Shown: in pieces, positions 53,645 through 64,000 of the stretch
How the letters are laid out: the number at the start of each line of letters is the position of its first letter
How positions within the stretch are numbered: the stretch's first letter is position 1
NCBI GenBank assembly: GCA_946894095.1
Contig: OX335651.1
Span: 17,010,501-17,074,500, forward strand
Source: Incurvaria masculella
Lineage: Eukaryota > Arthropoda > Insecta > Lepidoptera > Incurvariidae
DNA length: 64,000 nucleotides
Reading direction: 5' to 3'
Translations under genes and position numbers: made by a program
Notes under the pieces: model-generated
Told to the model about the DNA's origin: nothing
Databases searched by the model: none
Seen by the model: only the letters and a program-made list of their open reading frames with translations

Positions 53645-54529
53645 TTGTAGCACCGTCAAATTTTGTTAGTGGTAACTTCTATGGGCACCAGACCTTTTAA
53701 TGCGTTCCCGTCACCAATTTTCAGTGCATGTCACTGACATGTCATGTCAATTTAATAGTATTTATATTTTGTGCAGCTGGGTTTGCGTAGTCCGCCACGT
53801 TTTTATTAATTAGTAACCCATTAAATTGTTATTATAATTGTATTTATCCAAGTGAGCATGTGAAAACCACACTAAAGTTACTGATTTTAATTTACAAATC
53901 CTTAAATTAAAATAATATCAAAAATAAACATTTGATCAGTTTTCACCTTTATCGGCAGTGCTCAATTACCGCTTATTTCTTTACATTTATAAAATACGCG
54001 GGTGCATTCTGATAATATCATGGGCTCCATCGTAAATTTTCGAGGATTCATAAAGACACTCAAATATTTTGTTCTACTATTCCATCGGTCAAAAATGATT
54101 GAACAAATTGAACCGTGCACTATAACCGATTAGATTCAGCTTTCCGAGGTAGTTCATACCGTTACGACTTTTTAATTGAAATTAATTCGATTTCCAAGCA
54201 GTTCGCGATGAGAATCGTGCGCGATAAATCAGCAAAAGTCGAAGTTATGATAAATTTCCGATAAAACTCGACGCCGACACACGTCGGTCTTGCGACTAGC
54301 GAGCTCGCGGGCTCACTCGCCGTCACAGAGTGTACAGACTGAGTCAGAATTCATTCTGAGGGAGCAGAAATATGCAATTGTGCTTCTCTTCCATCTTAAG
54401 AGGATAACGAGGTGAACAAGTTCCACACATCGGCTCGTGTCTGTTTCCTCACTTAAATTAAGAAATATTTTTCCGAAATGTTGCACATTAAATAAACCAA
54501 CTGAGAGTTACGTCTGTATGTTTTGATTT
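53645..54529. other. Unassigned
   Basis: Nothing recognised. 54270-54330 is GC-richer. Confidence 0.3.
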
Positions 54530-54768
54530 TTTTGATAACTTAACTAATATCTGTGATATACCCCCATAACATTTTTATACAAATCTTTACAGGCTTTTGA
54601 TATCATGCTTTGTTTCCGCTACAAAGGCGAGTTGAAAGGTAAACTACTTATTTTCCCAAAAATATTTGTTTCCGATCTTGTTCCGACCGGATCCGGGTAT
54701 CACAGCTAGTTTTGATATTTTTCAAAGAGGTTTTATGGTTTGTTATGATGTTGCCTCTAGGAAATATA

Positions 54769-55870
54769 TTGGTTGGGGAAAAAGTTTCTTCGCATTTTTT
54801 AAGAAAATTCAAAACATTTTTTAAAATGGTTTATTTACATTTAACTAAAGTATGTAGGTACCATTTTGTTCGATAACTTTTTGCCATCTTGTAGGTAGGG
54901 ACATGATCCCATTGCTATAGAAATATTGGGACTTCTGATCAATATACCGCGACAAGTGGTTTTGGCAGTCCTCTCGTGATGTTAACCTGACACTGCCTAA
55001 AGAATTCTGAAGAGACCTAAACAGGTGGAAATCTGAAGGTGCAAGGTCAGGACTATACGGCGGATGCATTAACACCTCCCAGCCAAACTCTCTTAGTTTT
55101 TGCTGAGTGGCTAAAGATGTGTGAGGTCTAGCGTTATCATGATGAAAAACCACACCCCTTCTGTTGATTAATTCCGGCCGCTTTCTCTCAACTTCTTGCT
55201 TTAATCTCATCAGTTGTTCGCAGTAGAGTTCAGAATCGATGGTCCTGCCTGGTGGTAACAGCTCATAATGAATAATGCCCTTCCAATCCCACCACACACA
55301 CAGCATCACCTTGTTGCGAGTTAACCCGGGTTTCGCCACAGTCTGTGAAGCTTGACCGGCCTTTGACCACGACCTTTTTCGCACGTTCTTGTCGTACGTG
55401 ATCCACTTTTCATCACCAGTTATCAGCTTCTTCAAAAATGGTTCGGTTTCATTACGTCGTAATAAAGAATCACAAATGAGTACACGGTTCATTAGGTTTC
55501 TTTCAGTGAGCTCGTGAGGTACCCAAATATCGAGCTTTTTTGTGTACCCAGTTTTTTTCAAATGCGCCAAAACTGTTTTGTGTTCAATTCCTAGTTCTTC
55601 AGATACGTCGTAAATACTGATATGCCGATCTTGCTCCACTTTTTCAAAAATGGCATCCATTTTATCCGTAATAGGGCGACCAGAGCGACGTGCATCTTTG
55701 ACATCAAAATTTCCGGATTGAAAACGCTTAAACCAAATTTGTGCTACTCTCACAGACACTGCACTAGGTCCATAAACATCGCAAATTTTTTTCGCGGCTT
55801 GCGTTGCATTTTTACCTTTTTTTTAGTAAAATTTTAAAATGTATCGAATTTCTTCATTAGATTCACTCAT
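54769..55870 (-). mobile_element. mariner element, 5'-truncated copy
   Basis: Carries the 3' terminal repeat (TTGGTTGGGGAAAAAGTTTC from 54769) and the whole transposase frame. It stops at the duplication junction, so it lacks the 5' leader and the second terminal repeat and cannot transpose as a unit by itself. Confidence 0.85.
54845..55870 (-). pseudogene. mariner transposase with an early stop (copy 1)
   Basis: The frame runs from ATG at 55870 to the stop at 54845 (341 residue positions, the usual mariner length). It has a single TAA at codon 16 in an A-rich stretch, after residues MSESNEEIRYILKFY. The following 304-codon open part starts at a GTG, so no normal start restores the N-terminal helix-turn-helix. 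Family marks are WVPHEL (about 116-121), catalytic Asp 153 in TGDEKW, Asp 245 in HHDNARPH and Asp 280 in SPDLAPSD, giving D34D spacing. It is closest, from memory, to mellifera-type mariners. DNA cutting and joining chemistry is intact on paper, but the stop should abolish expression of the full protein. Confidence 0.9.
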
Positions 55871-56108
55871 TTTGATAACTTAACTAATATCTGTGATATA
55901 CCCCCATAACATTTTTATACAAATCTTTACAGGCTTTTGATATCATGCTTTGTTTCCGCTACAAAGGCGAGTTGAAAGGTAAACTACTTATTTTCCCAAA
56001 AATATTTGTTTCCGATCTTGTTCCGACCGGATCCGGGTATCACAGCTAGTTTTGATATTTTTCAAAGAGGTTTTATGGTTTGTTATGATGTTGCCTCTAG
56101 GAAATATA

Positions 56109-57392
56109 TTGGTTGGGGAAAAAGTTTCTTCGCATTTTTTAAGAAAATTCAAAACATTTTTTAATATGGTTTATTTACATTTAACTAAAGTATGTAGGTA
56201 CCATTTTGTTCGATAACTTTTTGCCATCTTGTAGGTAGGGACATGATCCCATTGCTATAGAAATATTGGGACTTCTGATCAATATACCGCGACAAGTGGT
56301 TTTGGCAGTCCTCTCGTGATGTTAACCTGACACTGCCTAAAGAATTCTGAAGAGACCTAAACAGGTGGAAATCTGAAGGTGCAAGGTCAGGACTATACGG
56401 CGGATGCATTAACACCTCCCAGCCAAACTCTCTTAGTTTTTGCTGAGTGGCTAAAGATGTGTGAGGTCTAGCGTTATCATGATGAAAAACCACACCCCTT
56501 CTGTTGATTAATTCCGGCCGCTTTCTCTCAACTTCTTGCTTTAATCTCATCAGTTGTTCGCAGTAGAGTTCAGAATCGATGGTCCTGCCTGGTGGTAACA
56601 GCTCATAATGAATAATGCCCTTCCAATCCCACCACACACACAGCATCACCTTGTTGCGAGTTAACCCGGGTTTCGCCACAGTCTGTGAAGCTTGACCGGC
56701 CTTTGACCACGACCTTTTTCGCACGTTCTTGTCGTACGTGATCCACTTTTCATCACCAGTTATCAGCTTCTTCAAAAATGGTTCGGTTTCATTACGTCGT
56801 AATAAAGAATCACAAATGAGTACACGGTTCATTAGGTTTCTTTCAGTGAGCTCGTGAGGTACCCAAATATCGAGCTTTTTTGTGTACCCAGTTTTTTTCA
56901 AATGCGCCAAAACTGTTTTGTGTTCAATTCCTAGTTCTTCAGATACGTCGTAAATACTGATATGCCGATCTTGCTCCACTTTTTCAAAAATGGCATCCAT
57001 TTTATCCGTAATAGGGCGACCAGAGCGACGTGCATCTTTGACATCAAAATTTCCGGATTGAAAACGCTTAAACCAAATTTGTGCTACTCTCACAGACACT
57101 GCACTAGGTCCATAAACATCGCAAATTTTTTTCGCGGCTTGCGTTGCATTTTTACCTTTTTTTTAGTAAAATTTTAAAATGTATCGAATTTCTTCATTAG
57201 ATTCACTCATTTTGACAGTACGAAAAACAAATGAGAATCACACATTTTCCTAATTTGAATTTGGAATTATGTTCTTTAAAATTTAAACTTTCAATGATAC
57301 CAAAACCAGCCAGATACAAATAGTATAGCCAAAGAGATTTTATTACAAGTTCATACATACTATAATGCGAAAAGACTTTTTCCCCGACCTAT
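56109..57392 (-). mobile_element. mariner element, complete length
   Basis: 1284 bp. Terminal inverted repeats of about 28 bp: 56109 onwards (TTGGTTGGGGAAAAAGTTTC) and the complement of the right end (TAGGTCGGGGAAAAAGTCTT), with four mismatches and GGGGAAAAAGT plus TTCGCATT conserved. TA dinucleotides flank it (56107-56108 and 57393-57394) as expected. The 5' leader occupies about 57211-57364. Confidence 0.9.
56185..57210 (-). pseudogene. mariner transposase with an early stop (copy 2)
   Basis: Identical in predicted protein to the copy at 54845-55870, including the TAA at codon 16 and the three catalytic aspartates (153, 245, 280). It therefore predates the tandem duplication. Unlike copy 1 it sits within a full element with both terminal repeats and its own leader, so it may still be mobilised by a transposase from elsewhere. 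Expression of the 304-codon downstream part would need an unusual start or readthrough. Confidence 0.9.
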
Positions 57393-58251
57393 TACATCAA
57401 AATGTGTGCGCGTGGACAGCATGAAAAAACAACAAGCACTAGAGCTTTACGAGAAATCCGGAGCACTACTGCTTCCACCTCTCCCCTACCGTCGTCGCCC
57501 CAATTTAAAAAAACAACTGTATTTTAAATAAAAATCTAGAGTAAGAAAGTAATAAAAATTTAAAAAAATAACCCACGGCTTCTCTGCAAAACTTGTATAA
57601 TAGTAGGTTTTTTTTAATTTTCAAATCTTTGGCTTTGTACAGGCATAGATCCGAACTCACAAACTTGCCAATCAGCCTTATGGTCGGCCACTTGTAGTTT
57701 CTCAGAAGTGCCACGCGCATGGATTAAAGTGGGTGATCTTCCCGCGCAATCCTGTGCCTTCCCCGCCCGGGCATCAAATTATCCGGCACTCGGGCAAGCC
57801 GGCGAAGTTGGCGCGGGCAGACAAGTTTTAATTGATTAAAACTCGCGGTCAGGATGTAGGTGAAGAGAAGGCAAAGTTGGAACCTCGCTGCCTCACCGCG
57901 CCTCCGTCTACCCTACGCTGCTACCCTCAACTATCTATATGTCAGTCTAACATACCGGTGTCCCAGGCAGGAATGAATCCCCTCTAAAAGTGAACCCCTG
58001 TTTACAGTAATTTGACACTAATTATGTCGTTTTATGATCGTAAATCAAGTTGAATACCAAACAAGGCGGCCGACAAGGTGAATGGGAGGTAGATTCGAGT
58101 GCTTCGAGTTGTATAAACAAAACCGAGACGCGTCACCGCCGCTCCATTGACAAACTGCCATAATTGTAGTAGGAAGGTACATACTCTTTTATGACATTTG
58201 TTTTTAGTAATGCCTTTTGCGACGCATTTCCAAACGAGATTTTCTCTTTAA
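57393..58251. other. Unassigned
   Basis: GC-richer 57720-57960. No recognised feature. Confidence 0.3.
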
Positions 58252-58793
58252 GGCGGCCCAACCCGGCGGGCCTAACTCATTCGCGGGCACGGTACAAAAC
58301 CGTGCTGTTGCGCTCTGGGACCTTCTCTGTTTCAAAGAATAAGACAGGCTCCGTGATGAGGAAGATGCAACATGTCCACAAAAAAGACAATGTGCATAGT
58401 GTATGATTTGGTAAGATTTACGAAAATTTTAATTTCAAAACGACTTATAGCTAAAAGTAAACCACGATCGCTGTAGTAAAAAATCTAACAAAAAACAAAT
58501 AGATCATAAATCTTGATTAAATAAGCTATGTCTGATGACTACTCTTTTTATGATGTTCTTACTTTATCATTGCGTAATCCACCTCCAAAGTTATCGTATA
58601 AAACGCGCGAAAAATTCGAACTTTCGGACCTTATAACTTAGAAACCAAACACAATTTTACAATGCCAATGGTCATCAGACATCTAGTTCGATCAAATAAA
58701 GCTATTTTGAGCAAAATTTTGGATCTCTGACAAGAAATATGGGCGTGATCTTCTTTCCCCTTTTGTATGGGGAGATGAGCGGGTTGGGCCACC
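58252..58793 (+). mobile_element. TTAA-type MITE with GGTGGCCCAACCCG ends, copy 2
   Basis: TTAA at 58248-58251 and 58794-58797. Ends GGCGGCCCAACCCGGCGGG and the complement of CGGGTTGGGCCACC. 542 bp, inverted relative to 37678-38214. Internal landmarks include CATTCGCGGGCACGGTACAA and a central AT-rich part. The intact TTAA on both sides supports piggyBac-like integration. Confidence 0.8.
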
Positions 58794-58849
58794 TTAATTT
58801 AAGATTCCGAATAAAAAAACAAATTCCAAGACGTCTTGATAATAGAGTG

Positions 58850-58945
58850 AGTGACTCGCAGCTCACGGGCGTAGGGATTTACTTTTGATGCCAGGTTCAT
58901 GAGTTCGACCGGTGATGCCTGACTCTCTTTTTGATGTTTTTTCAT
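58850..58945 (+). mobile_element. tRNA-like SINE head remnant
   Basis: GAGTTCGACCGG (about 58910) as a B box, followed by TGACTCTCTTTTTGATG as in the spacer after the tRNA head at 60144. The A-box region (CAGCTCACGGGCG) is weaker. The SINE body does not follow. A minus-strand SINE begins instead. Confidence 0.45.
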
Positions 58946-58954
58946 GTTTTTTGT

Positions 58955-59306
58955 ATGTAAATGGACATGGATGGTTAATACTAAATTGACCGTCAGATAT
59001 TAGCCTAACACACCACATGGGAACTATGTGCCATGCCAGGACCTACCTTATATTGCTCGTCTACATTGAATTGAATGGAAAACATGGCCAATTTTCATTG
59101 CCGCTTCGACCATCGTTCATTCAATGCGATGGTACCACCGTTAACCTTACCACCTAGTAAGTAAGGGACCTACAGCTTTACGTGTCATCCGAACCACGGC
59201 CAGCCTTAACGTTTTAAAATGGTCACCCATCCAAAATTTACCCGCTCACAGGTGACCAAGCTTATCGAATCGCAAGGCGTCGCGCCACTGGGCTGCCGAG
59301 GCTGAC
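58955..59306 (-). mobile_element. HaSE3-like SINE, diverged head
   Basis: Body and tail as elsewhere (ATGGACATGGATGGTTAATAC at the left). On the minus strand the head reads GTCAGCCTCGGCAGCCCAGT and ends TTTGGATGGGTGACC. The middle (TTCGATAAGCTTGGTCACC) differs from 7592-7978 and matches the remnant at 3908, so it is a distinct head subtype. Confidence 0.75.
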
Positions 59307-59321
59307 AAACAATATCAAATG

Positions 59322-59619
59322 TGTTCGATAAGTCCATTTCTTCACGAATTCGAATGTTTGCATGGTTCGGAATCAATTTAAAAGTTTAGGTCCCTTTACC
59401 CTACTAGGTGGTAGGTGTGTAAGCCCACCTGGGTTGGTACTATCGCATTAGATGAAAATATGGAAGAAGCGATAATGAACGACTGCCTGTGTTTTCCATC
59501 CATATCAATGTAGATGGGCAATATAAGGAAGGTCCTGATATGGCACCTAGATGCGGTTTGTTGGTCTGATTTCAAGATGACTTTACGTATTAGCCATAAC
59601 CGTGCCAGCTTAAAATGGA
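59322..59619 (+). mobile_element. HaSE1-like SINE, head lost
   Basis: Begins after the tRNA head (TTCGATAAGTCCATTTCTTC) and continues through GGTTGGTACTATCGCATTAG and the tail ATTAGCCATAACCGTGCCAG to an A-run. It lies head-to-head with the minus-strand SINE ending at 59306, and its A-run joins an AGTGCGAG repeat. Confidence 0.7.
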
Positions 59620-59915
59620 AAAAAAAACGGTCAAGTGCGAGTCGGACTCGCACACAAAGGGTTCCGTACCATGGTACAAGATTTAACACCAAAAAATCGC
59701 GTGTTTTGTATTTGCTTTAATTTTTATTATTATTTAATTTTACCTATTTGTTTTAATAGCGGCAAAATAAATACACACTCTGTGATTATTTCAGCTGCCT
59801 ACCTATTACGGTTCATGAGACGGGCCCTGTAACGGACGGACGGACGGACGGATAGCGGAGGCTTAGTAATAAGGTTCCGTTAACACGTTTTGGGTAAATA
59901 CTAAAGGAAAAATAC
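59620..59915 (+). repeat. AGTGCGAG repeat, full length
   Basis: AAACGGTCAAGTGCGAGTCG, TATTTGTTTTAATAGCGGC, TTTCAGCTGCCTACC, GGACGGACGGACGGACGG and CGTTTTGGGTAAATACT. It is directly attached to the poly(A) of the SINE before it. Confidence 0.75.
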
Positions 59916-60143
59916 TAAGGTATAAAAAATCTTTGTATACATCATGAATAGTTAGAAAGTGCCTCGCATATTCTTATATAAGACATGTTACGCATAAATA
60001 ATCAAACAATTTTGTTGCGGTCACAATTAGGGTTCCGGAGTTAAATTGTGACAATGCAATTAGGTTTTTGCAAGCAATTCCATATCATCATATTTGTACG
60101 GTATCACTAGATATTAGAAAACAAAATCCCCCTCCGCAACATA
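59916..60143. other. Unassigned
   Basis: Nothing recognised. Confidence 0.3.
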
Positions 60144-60741
60144 AGCGACTCGTAGCCTAGTGGCGCGGGGACTGGCCTAGCGTACCAGAGGCCTGGGTTC
60201 AATACCGACATGCACCACTGTCTTTCTTTTTCCGAGTTCGATAAGTGGATTTCGTCACGAATGCGAGCTGCTCCATGGTTCGGAATCCATGTAAAACTGT
60301 AGGACTCCTTCCCCTACTAGGTGGTAGGGTTTAAACCCGCCCGGGTTGGTACCATCGCATTGGATGAAAAGATGGTCGAAGCGGCAATGAAAAATGTATT
60401 TACATTTATTTATTTATGTATCCAATATACATGCATTACGTACAAAACAATGTATCTTAAATATTTGGATTAAACCATTCCTGTAGACCATAAGGCCCGT
60501 GGTGGAAGTTACAACAATAGGACAATATACTTTGAGTGTACATACAATAAAAAAACCTAACGAACATTCAAATTCGACATTCAAATTGTTCTTGTTTTAC
60601 ATCCAGTTCAATGTAGTCGTGCTTATAAAGGGAAGGTCCAGGCATGGCACCTAATTCCTTCAGGAATGTGGTGTATTGGGCTAATATCATAACCGTAGTT
60701 GTGTGGTATGAGCCATCCATGTCAGGTCGCATAAAAAAAAC
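60144..60741 (+). mobile_element. Full-length HaSE1-like SINE (tRNA head) with an insertion
   Basis: A box TAGCCTAGTGG (60153-60163) and B box GGTTCAATACC (60196-60206) define a tRNA-derived head. The shared body (GGTTGGTACCATCGCATTGG) follows. The element is interrupted at about 60397-60586, then resumes ACATCCAGTTCAATGTAGTC and ends GAGCCATCCATGTCAGGTCG plus A-run. It demonstrates that the tRNA head and the 5S head (7592-7978) drive the same body and tail. Confidence 0.8.
60397..60586 (-). mobile_element. Insertion in SINE, probable LINE 3' end
   Basis: On + it begins with a T/A-rich TTTATTTATTTATG tract, i.e. an AAATA-type tail on the minus strand, and contains TAAGGCCCGTGGTGGAAGTT. It separates two adjacent SINE segments. 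Short A-rich words at both edges may be the target duplication. No coding frame, so the family is unknown. Confidence 0.45.
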
Positions 60742-61126
60742 TGTTTGTCTATCTGTCTGAACGCGATAAATTAAAAACTACTGAACGGATTTTCATACGG
60801 TTTTCACGGGATCAAGGTTTATGTGTATAGTTCATTAGTGTTTTGTGTAAATTGGTTGAAATATGACGATAATTGTTAAAGATATCGGAAAAAATCAAGC
60901 TGATTGGGGAACTTTAATCGAAAACGCTGCCTAATCCTTTGGAGATATAACAAAATAATATGTGGTGGAATTGCTCCTCCTATACAGGATGTCGTAACGG
61001 CCAGTACATTAATTTCGCCAGCGTAGTCCTCATGTTTTTCCGAGACAAAAAAGGTTACATTTTTTTCTAAAGTGTCTAGTTACCGAGATATACATTTTTG
61101 AAATGTATGTTTTAGTTTAGTGTAAT
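60742..61126. repeat. Old dispersed repeat (Helitron-like phrases)
   Basis: CTACTGAACGGATTTTCATAC and ATCAAGGTTTATGTG are phrases of a common moth repeat with the CTGAACGGATT motif seen at 50033-50246. Ends are not defined. From about 60960 the sequence is unassigned. Confidence 0.4.
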
Positions 61127-61245
61127 TTGGCGCACGTTGTAACCATGCATAAGGAAGGTCTTGGCATGGAACCTAGATCCCACGTGGCGTATCAAGTTAA
61201 TGTCATGACAGTAGGTGTGATATTAGCCATTTGTACAGTCAACCA
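61127..61245 (+). mobile_element. HaSE-like SINE tail fragment
   Basis: GTAACCATGCATAAGGAAGG, TCTTGGCATGGAACCTAG, TAATGTCATGACAGTAGGTG and ATATTAGCCATTTGTAC in SINE order. Confidence 0.6.
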
Positions 61246-63112
61246 AAGGTTAAAGGATACACTTCCGGTTAAACGTAAAAATAAATGGTGTTTAAATACA
61301 ACCTTTGATTAAATTTTTTTAGGATTTTGTTTACTCAGTAGCTAGTAGACATCCTCAACTATGTTTGAATCTATACTCAACCCTATAATAGTTTCCAAAA
61401 GTCAAAGTATTTCGACTGTTCATCTTTTCATTCAACCGGATGTGTATCCTAAACTCTTTGTTCGACTGTAAATACAACGTTCCCACGTTCTTACGGAACA
61501 TTAGATTCTTTTTACACTAAATTATTGAATTACTTTGCATGGAAAGTCTAACTTTTTATTAAGAGGATATTCAGCAAAAAGTTATTAAACTTTTTTGTTT
61601 GTTTCAATCCCAATAATAATTTCCCAAATTTAATGTACTGGGCGTTACGACGACGGTCTACAGATAAGTCTGCGATGAAATATGTCTATCTTTTAAGGAT
61701 AGCTTACTATAAAAAAAAATGTTTTAAAAAATGGTCAAATAAATTGTGGTAATTGGAAAGCTATTTTGAGGGATACTATTACAATCCTTACTAAATTAAA
61801 TACGTTCGTTGCCTTAAGCATTTTATGCACATTATAATTGCCCTTTAAAGTATGCAATTATAATTAATATGTTCGGTGTTTTTGCAATATTAAAACTATG
61901 GCGCGCACCAACGTGACTGGCGTTGTGTATAAATGCGCTAATCTCAGGAACTACCAGGGAGATATGCCATCTAGCGCGCCTGCTATGAGACCCGCTGTCT
62001 CCAATTTTCAAAAACTACCAACTCTAAGTACATGTCACATGGAAACAAAGTCACATACGTAATATAGGGTTTGTGTGGGTGGGAACTGACTCAACAAACA
62101 CATTTTTAGAGCATATTTGGAAACGGTGGCGATGTTTCGGCTGCATGATTTATGACGCGCCGCTTGATAGCGGCCACCAATGACCGGCAGTGCTTCATAC
62201 CTGACGAGAAGAAGCCCGGGCAAAAGGGGCAACCCTATAGGCCCGCACCTGCACCAACTCATGAGATGCAGAAGACCCCACTATTATTGATTCCTATACA
62301 ATTATATGGTCACTATGACCATTCGACGGATACAATTAGAGAGTAATTTTATCCCCTACCCTATCAATTCCCCATACTACAGGCGATATTTTTATACACG
62401 CTCTTAACGTTTTATTAGGTTTTTGAAATTTAGGATTCTTAAATATGTTGTCAAAATGTACGTCTTTATGTTTTAATTTTTTGATAAACCTATGATATTG
62501 GAAAATATTGGCTAAACATATTTGAAAGTGTGTTTTTAAAAAAAAAACTTCAAAATACAGATATACATACATACAAAACGATAAAAACATAAGGACATAA
62601 GGAAGAAAATCTGACAACTTTTAGGGGTAGGGAGGTCTGGAAGACGATTTCGCTATTTTAATGGCAGTCACCGTGCAAAATTGTGCCTTGGCCAATTGAC
62701 ATAGAATGCATTTCGTAAAAATTTCAAATCTTCGATTTCCGCTTTCTTCACGAGAGCCTTAAGGGATACATATTATTGCAGACGAATAAATCTTGAAGGT
62801 GGTGAAATAAGAGATGAAAAATTGTATGGGCAACCAAAAATACCTCAAGTTAAGGATTTTAAATATTTAAGCGTTTGGCAAGACTAGAGAGACTGTTAAA
62901 TTGTACCAGGCTTGATTGATTTTTTCCCCAACATTAGGGCTACTTAGAATTTAATTACCAGATTTAATGCTTAATTACCAAAGGGGTAAGCAGATTGGAT
63001 TAAATGTTCATAATAAAATAGAATGAAGCTGCTCTTGAATGTACTACCATGAAAATTGGTGGAGTACATCTCTCTAAATTACAAGAGGGGTGACATCAAC
63101 ATCTATTTTATA
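61246..63112. other. Unassigned
   Basis: Mostly AT-rich. 62150-62340 is a little GC-richer with short overlapping frames on both strands (64 codons on +, 75 on -), neither recognised. No repeat partner seen. Confidence 0.3.
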
Positions 63113-63256
63113 TGGCCAATCTAGATAACGCAACCACTTGGCCCAGGCAGACCGACATATATAGCATCAGAGGGTTGGTCTCTAACACGTGAACCCATAT
63201 TCAGCCATTTACCTTATCGTGACCAAAAATGTCGTGACCTCCCGGAATATATCGAC
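63113..63256 (+). mobile_element. Arm of the MITE at 27466-27745
   Basis: AACGCAACCACTTGGCCCAG, GCAGACCGACATATATAGCA and TCAGCCATTTACCTTATCGT match the right arm at 27615-27745. The opposite arm is not nearby. Confidence 0.6.
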
Positions 63257-63771
63257 TTAAAACATTTTGCTACAATTTTATAGATAGATGCATTGTCGTG
63301 AAACAGCGTTTTAGACCAGGCCTTTGGACAATTTTTTATTCAGGAAATAATTCAAACCGACTTCAGTCCAAAGCGACATGCGGAGGCGGGTACCTCAGCT
63401 AGTTTGCACAGGGTAATCTTTAAAACTACTGAACTGATTTTAAAAATTCTTTCAAAATTTGAAAGCTACATTATTTCTGTCTAACATAAGTTATATCTTA
63501 TTTTAATATTTAAAAGTTTTTATTTATAAATCACTATATTTGTAAACGAAGTCGGTCAGGTGCTTCTTTACGTCTGTTCGATGGACCCCTTAAGGTGCCC
63601 GACGACGCCCATGGGCTTTCGAACTTTAAGGGTGGCTGCGAAACCTAGCGGGTCGGTCAGGCTTAAATTCAATTCAAATCTTGGTTAAATAAGCCTAAAA
63701 TCGATATGGGTGCAGTTGTTGAGAATTTTAAGAAAATTGATTTAAAAAAGGGGAAACTCCTTTAAAATCTG
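63257..63771. repeat. Helitron-like 3' end and old repeat
   Basis: GCGGGTACCTCAGCTAG at about 63385-63401 resembles the CTAG terminus at 3485. The following CTACTGAACTGATTTTAAAA is a start-like phrase of the same repeat type. Boundaries are uncertain. Confidence 0.4.
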
Positions 63772-64000
63772 AAATGGCTAAATGTTATTTATAAAACCTT
63801 ATGGGGATGAATGGGAGATTAAAAGCATTTATGATGGAACAATATAAATTTTCGAAATTAACCAACGGTTTCTAGCGCAGGCAAAAGCTAGTGGTAAAAT
63901 GGCTAAATGTTATTTATAAAACCTTATGGGGATGAATGGGAGATTAAAAGCATTTATGATGGAACAATATAAATTTTCGAAATCAACCAACGGTTTCTAG
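63772..64000 (+). repeat. 125-bp tandem repeat, cut by the window end
   Basis: 63772-63896 and 63897-64000 are direct copies (AAATGGCTAAATGTTATTTA ... CAACGGTTTCTAG) with one difference seen (T/C near 63859/63984). The first unit contains GCAAAAGCTAGT, a Helitron-like terminus. Further units may lie beyond 64000. Confidence 0.85.

Larger units (their letters stand above)
54530..57215. repeat. 1340-bp tandem duplication containing mariner sequence
   Basis: 54531-55870 and 55871-57210 are direct repeats. The only difference I found by eye is A at 54825 versus T at 56165. The sequence TTTTGA occurs at all three breakpoints (from 54530, 55870 and 57210), so the junction has 6 bp of microhomology. 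The left breakpoint is in DNA flanking the mariner and the right one just upstream of the transposase start codon. Confidence 0.9.

Noticed and set aside
55622..55837. 71-codon + strand frame repeated at 56962
   Set aside because: It is the shadow of the mariner transposase on the opposite strand.
58191..58406. Short protein shared between 38060 and 58191 regions
   Set aside because: The frame lies in the end of the TTAA-type MITE copies (37678-38214, 58252-58793). The similarity is that of the repeat DNA.

Overview
The window looks like non-coding, repeat-dense nuclear DNA from a lepidopteran insect, most likely a noctuoid moth. Three things point there. Dispersed repeats that I recognise from moth genomes are abundant: the AGTGCGAG/GGGTACGGAACCC repeat, the ACCGACTTCAAAAAAGGAGG repeat, and SINEs resembling what I recall as HaSE1/HaSE3 of Helicoverpa. 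The insect telomere motif TTAGG occurs inside two repeats. A mariner transposon is also present. The DNA is AT-rich with scattered GC-rich islands. I find no confident host gene, no tRNA, rRNA or snRNA gene, and no CRISPR array. The only long open frames are two copies of a mariner transposase. A few short exon-like or coding-like stretches (8731-8827, 10137-10259, 38590-39078, 42329-42580) are listed at low confidence. The window is probably intergenic or lies within a very long intron.

Layout. 1-5.5 kb is a stack of nested miniature transposons, with a fold-back element carrying TTAGG repeats inserted into an older repeat (2144-2815) and a TTAA-flanked element nested in another MITE (4798-5268). 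5.5-17 kb is mostly unique sequence with SINEs, MITEs and a 5'-truncated LINE (15577-15733) that has an 8-bp target duplication. 17-20 kb holds SINEs and the second, inverted TTAGG fold-back. 20-33 kb is mostly unclassified DNA with MITEs and degraded SINEs. 33.8-36.5 kb contains the most striking objects: two 647-bp elements in opposite orientation, each about 235-bp imperfect inverted arm + centre + arm. Both arms are filled with copies of an ACGTATAAT motif. Each element is flanked by an 8-bp duplication and inserted into a SINE copy, with a separate fold-back element between them. 37.7-43.3 kb has two TTAA-type elements whose partners lie elsewhere in the window. 44-53 kb has short MITEs, SINEs and a dead transposase fragment. 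54.5-57.4 kb is a 1340-bp tandem duplication that doubled most of a mariner element. 58-64 kb is again SINE/MITE-rich and ends in a 125-bp tandem repeat running off the window.

How the pieces work together. The window is a record of transposition. The SINEs (tRNA-type or 5S-rRNA-type promoter heads joined to the same body and tail) would depend on a LINE for reverse transcription. The MITEs would depend on transposases encoded elsewhere. The mariner copies share a stop codon early in the transposase, so they are probably inactive. Nesting gives relative ages: SINEs and the AGTGCGAG repeat are old hosts, while the 647-bp elements, the TTAGG fold-back and the LINE fragment landed later. The mariner tandem duplication looks very recent (one difference seen in 1340 bp).
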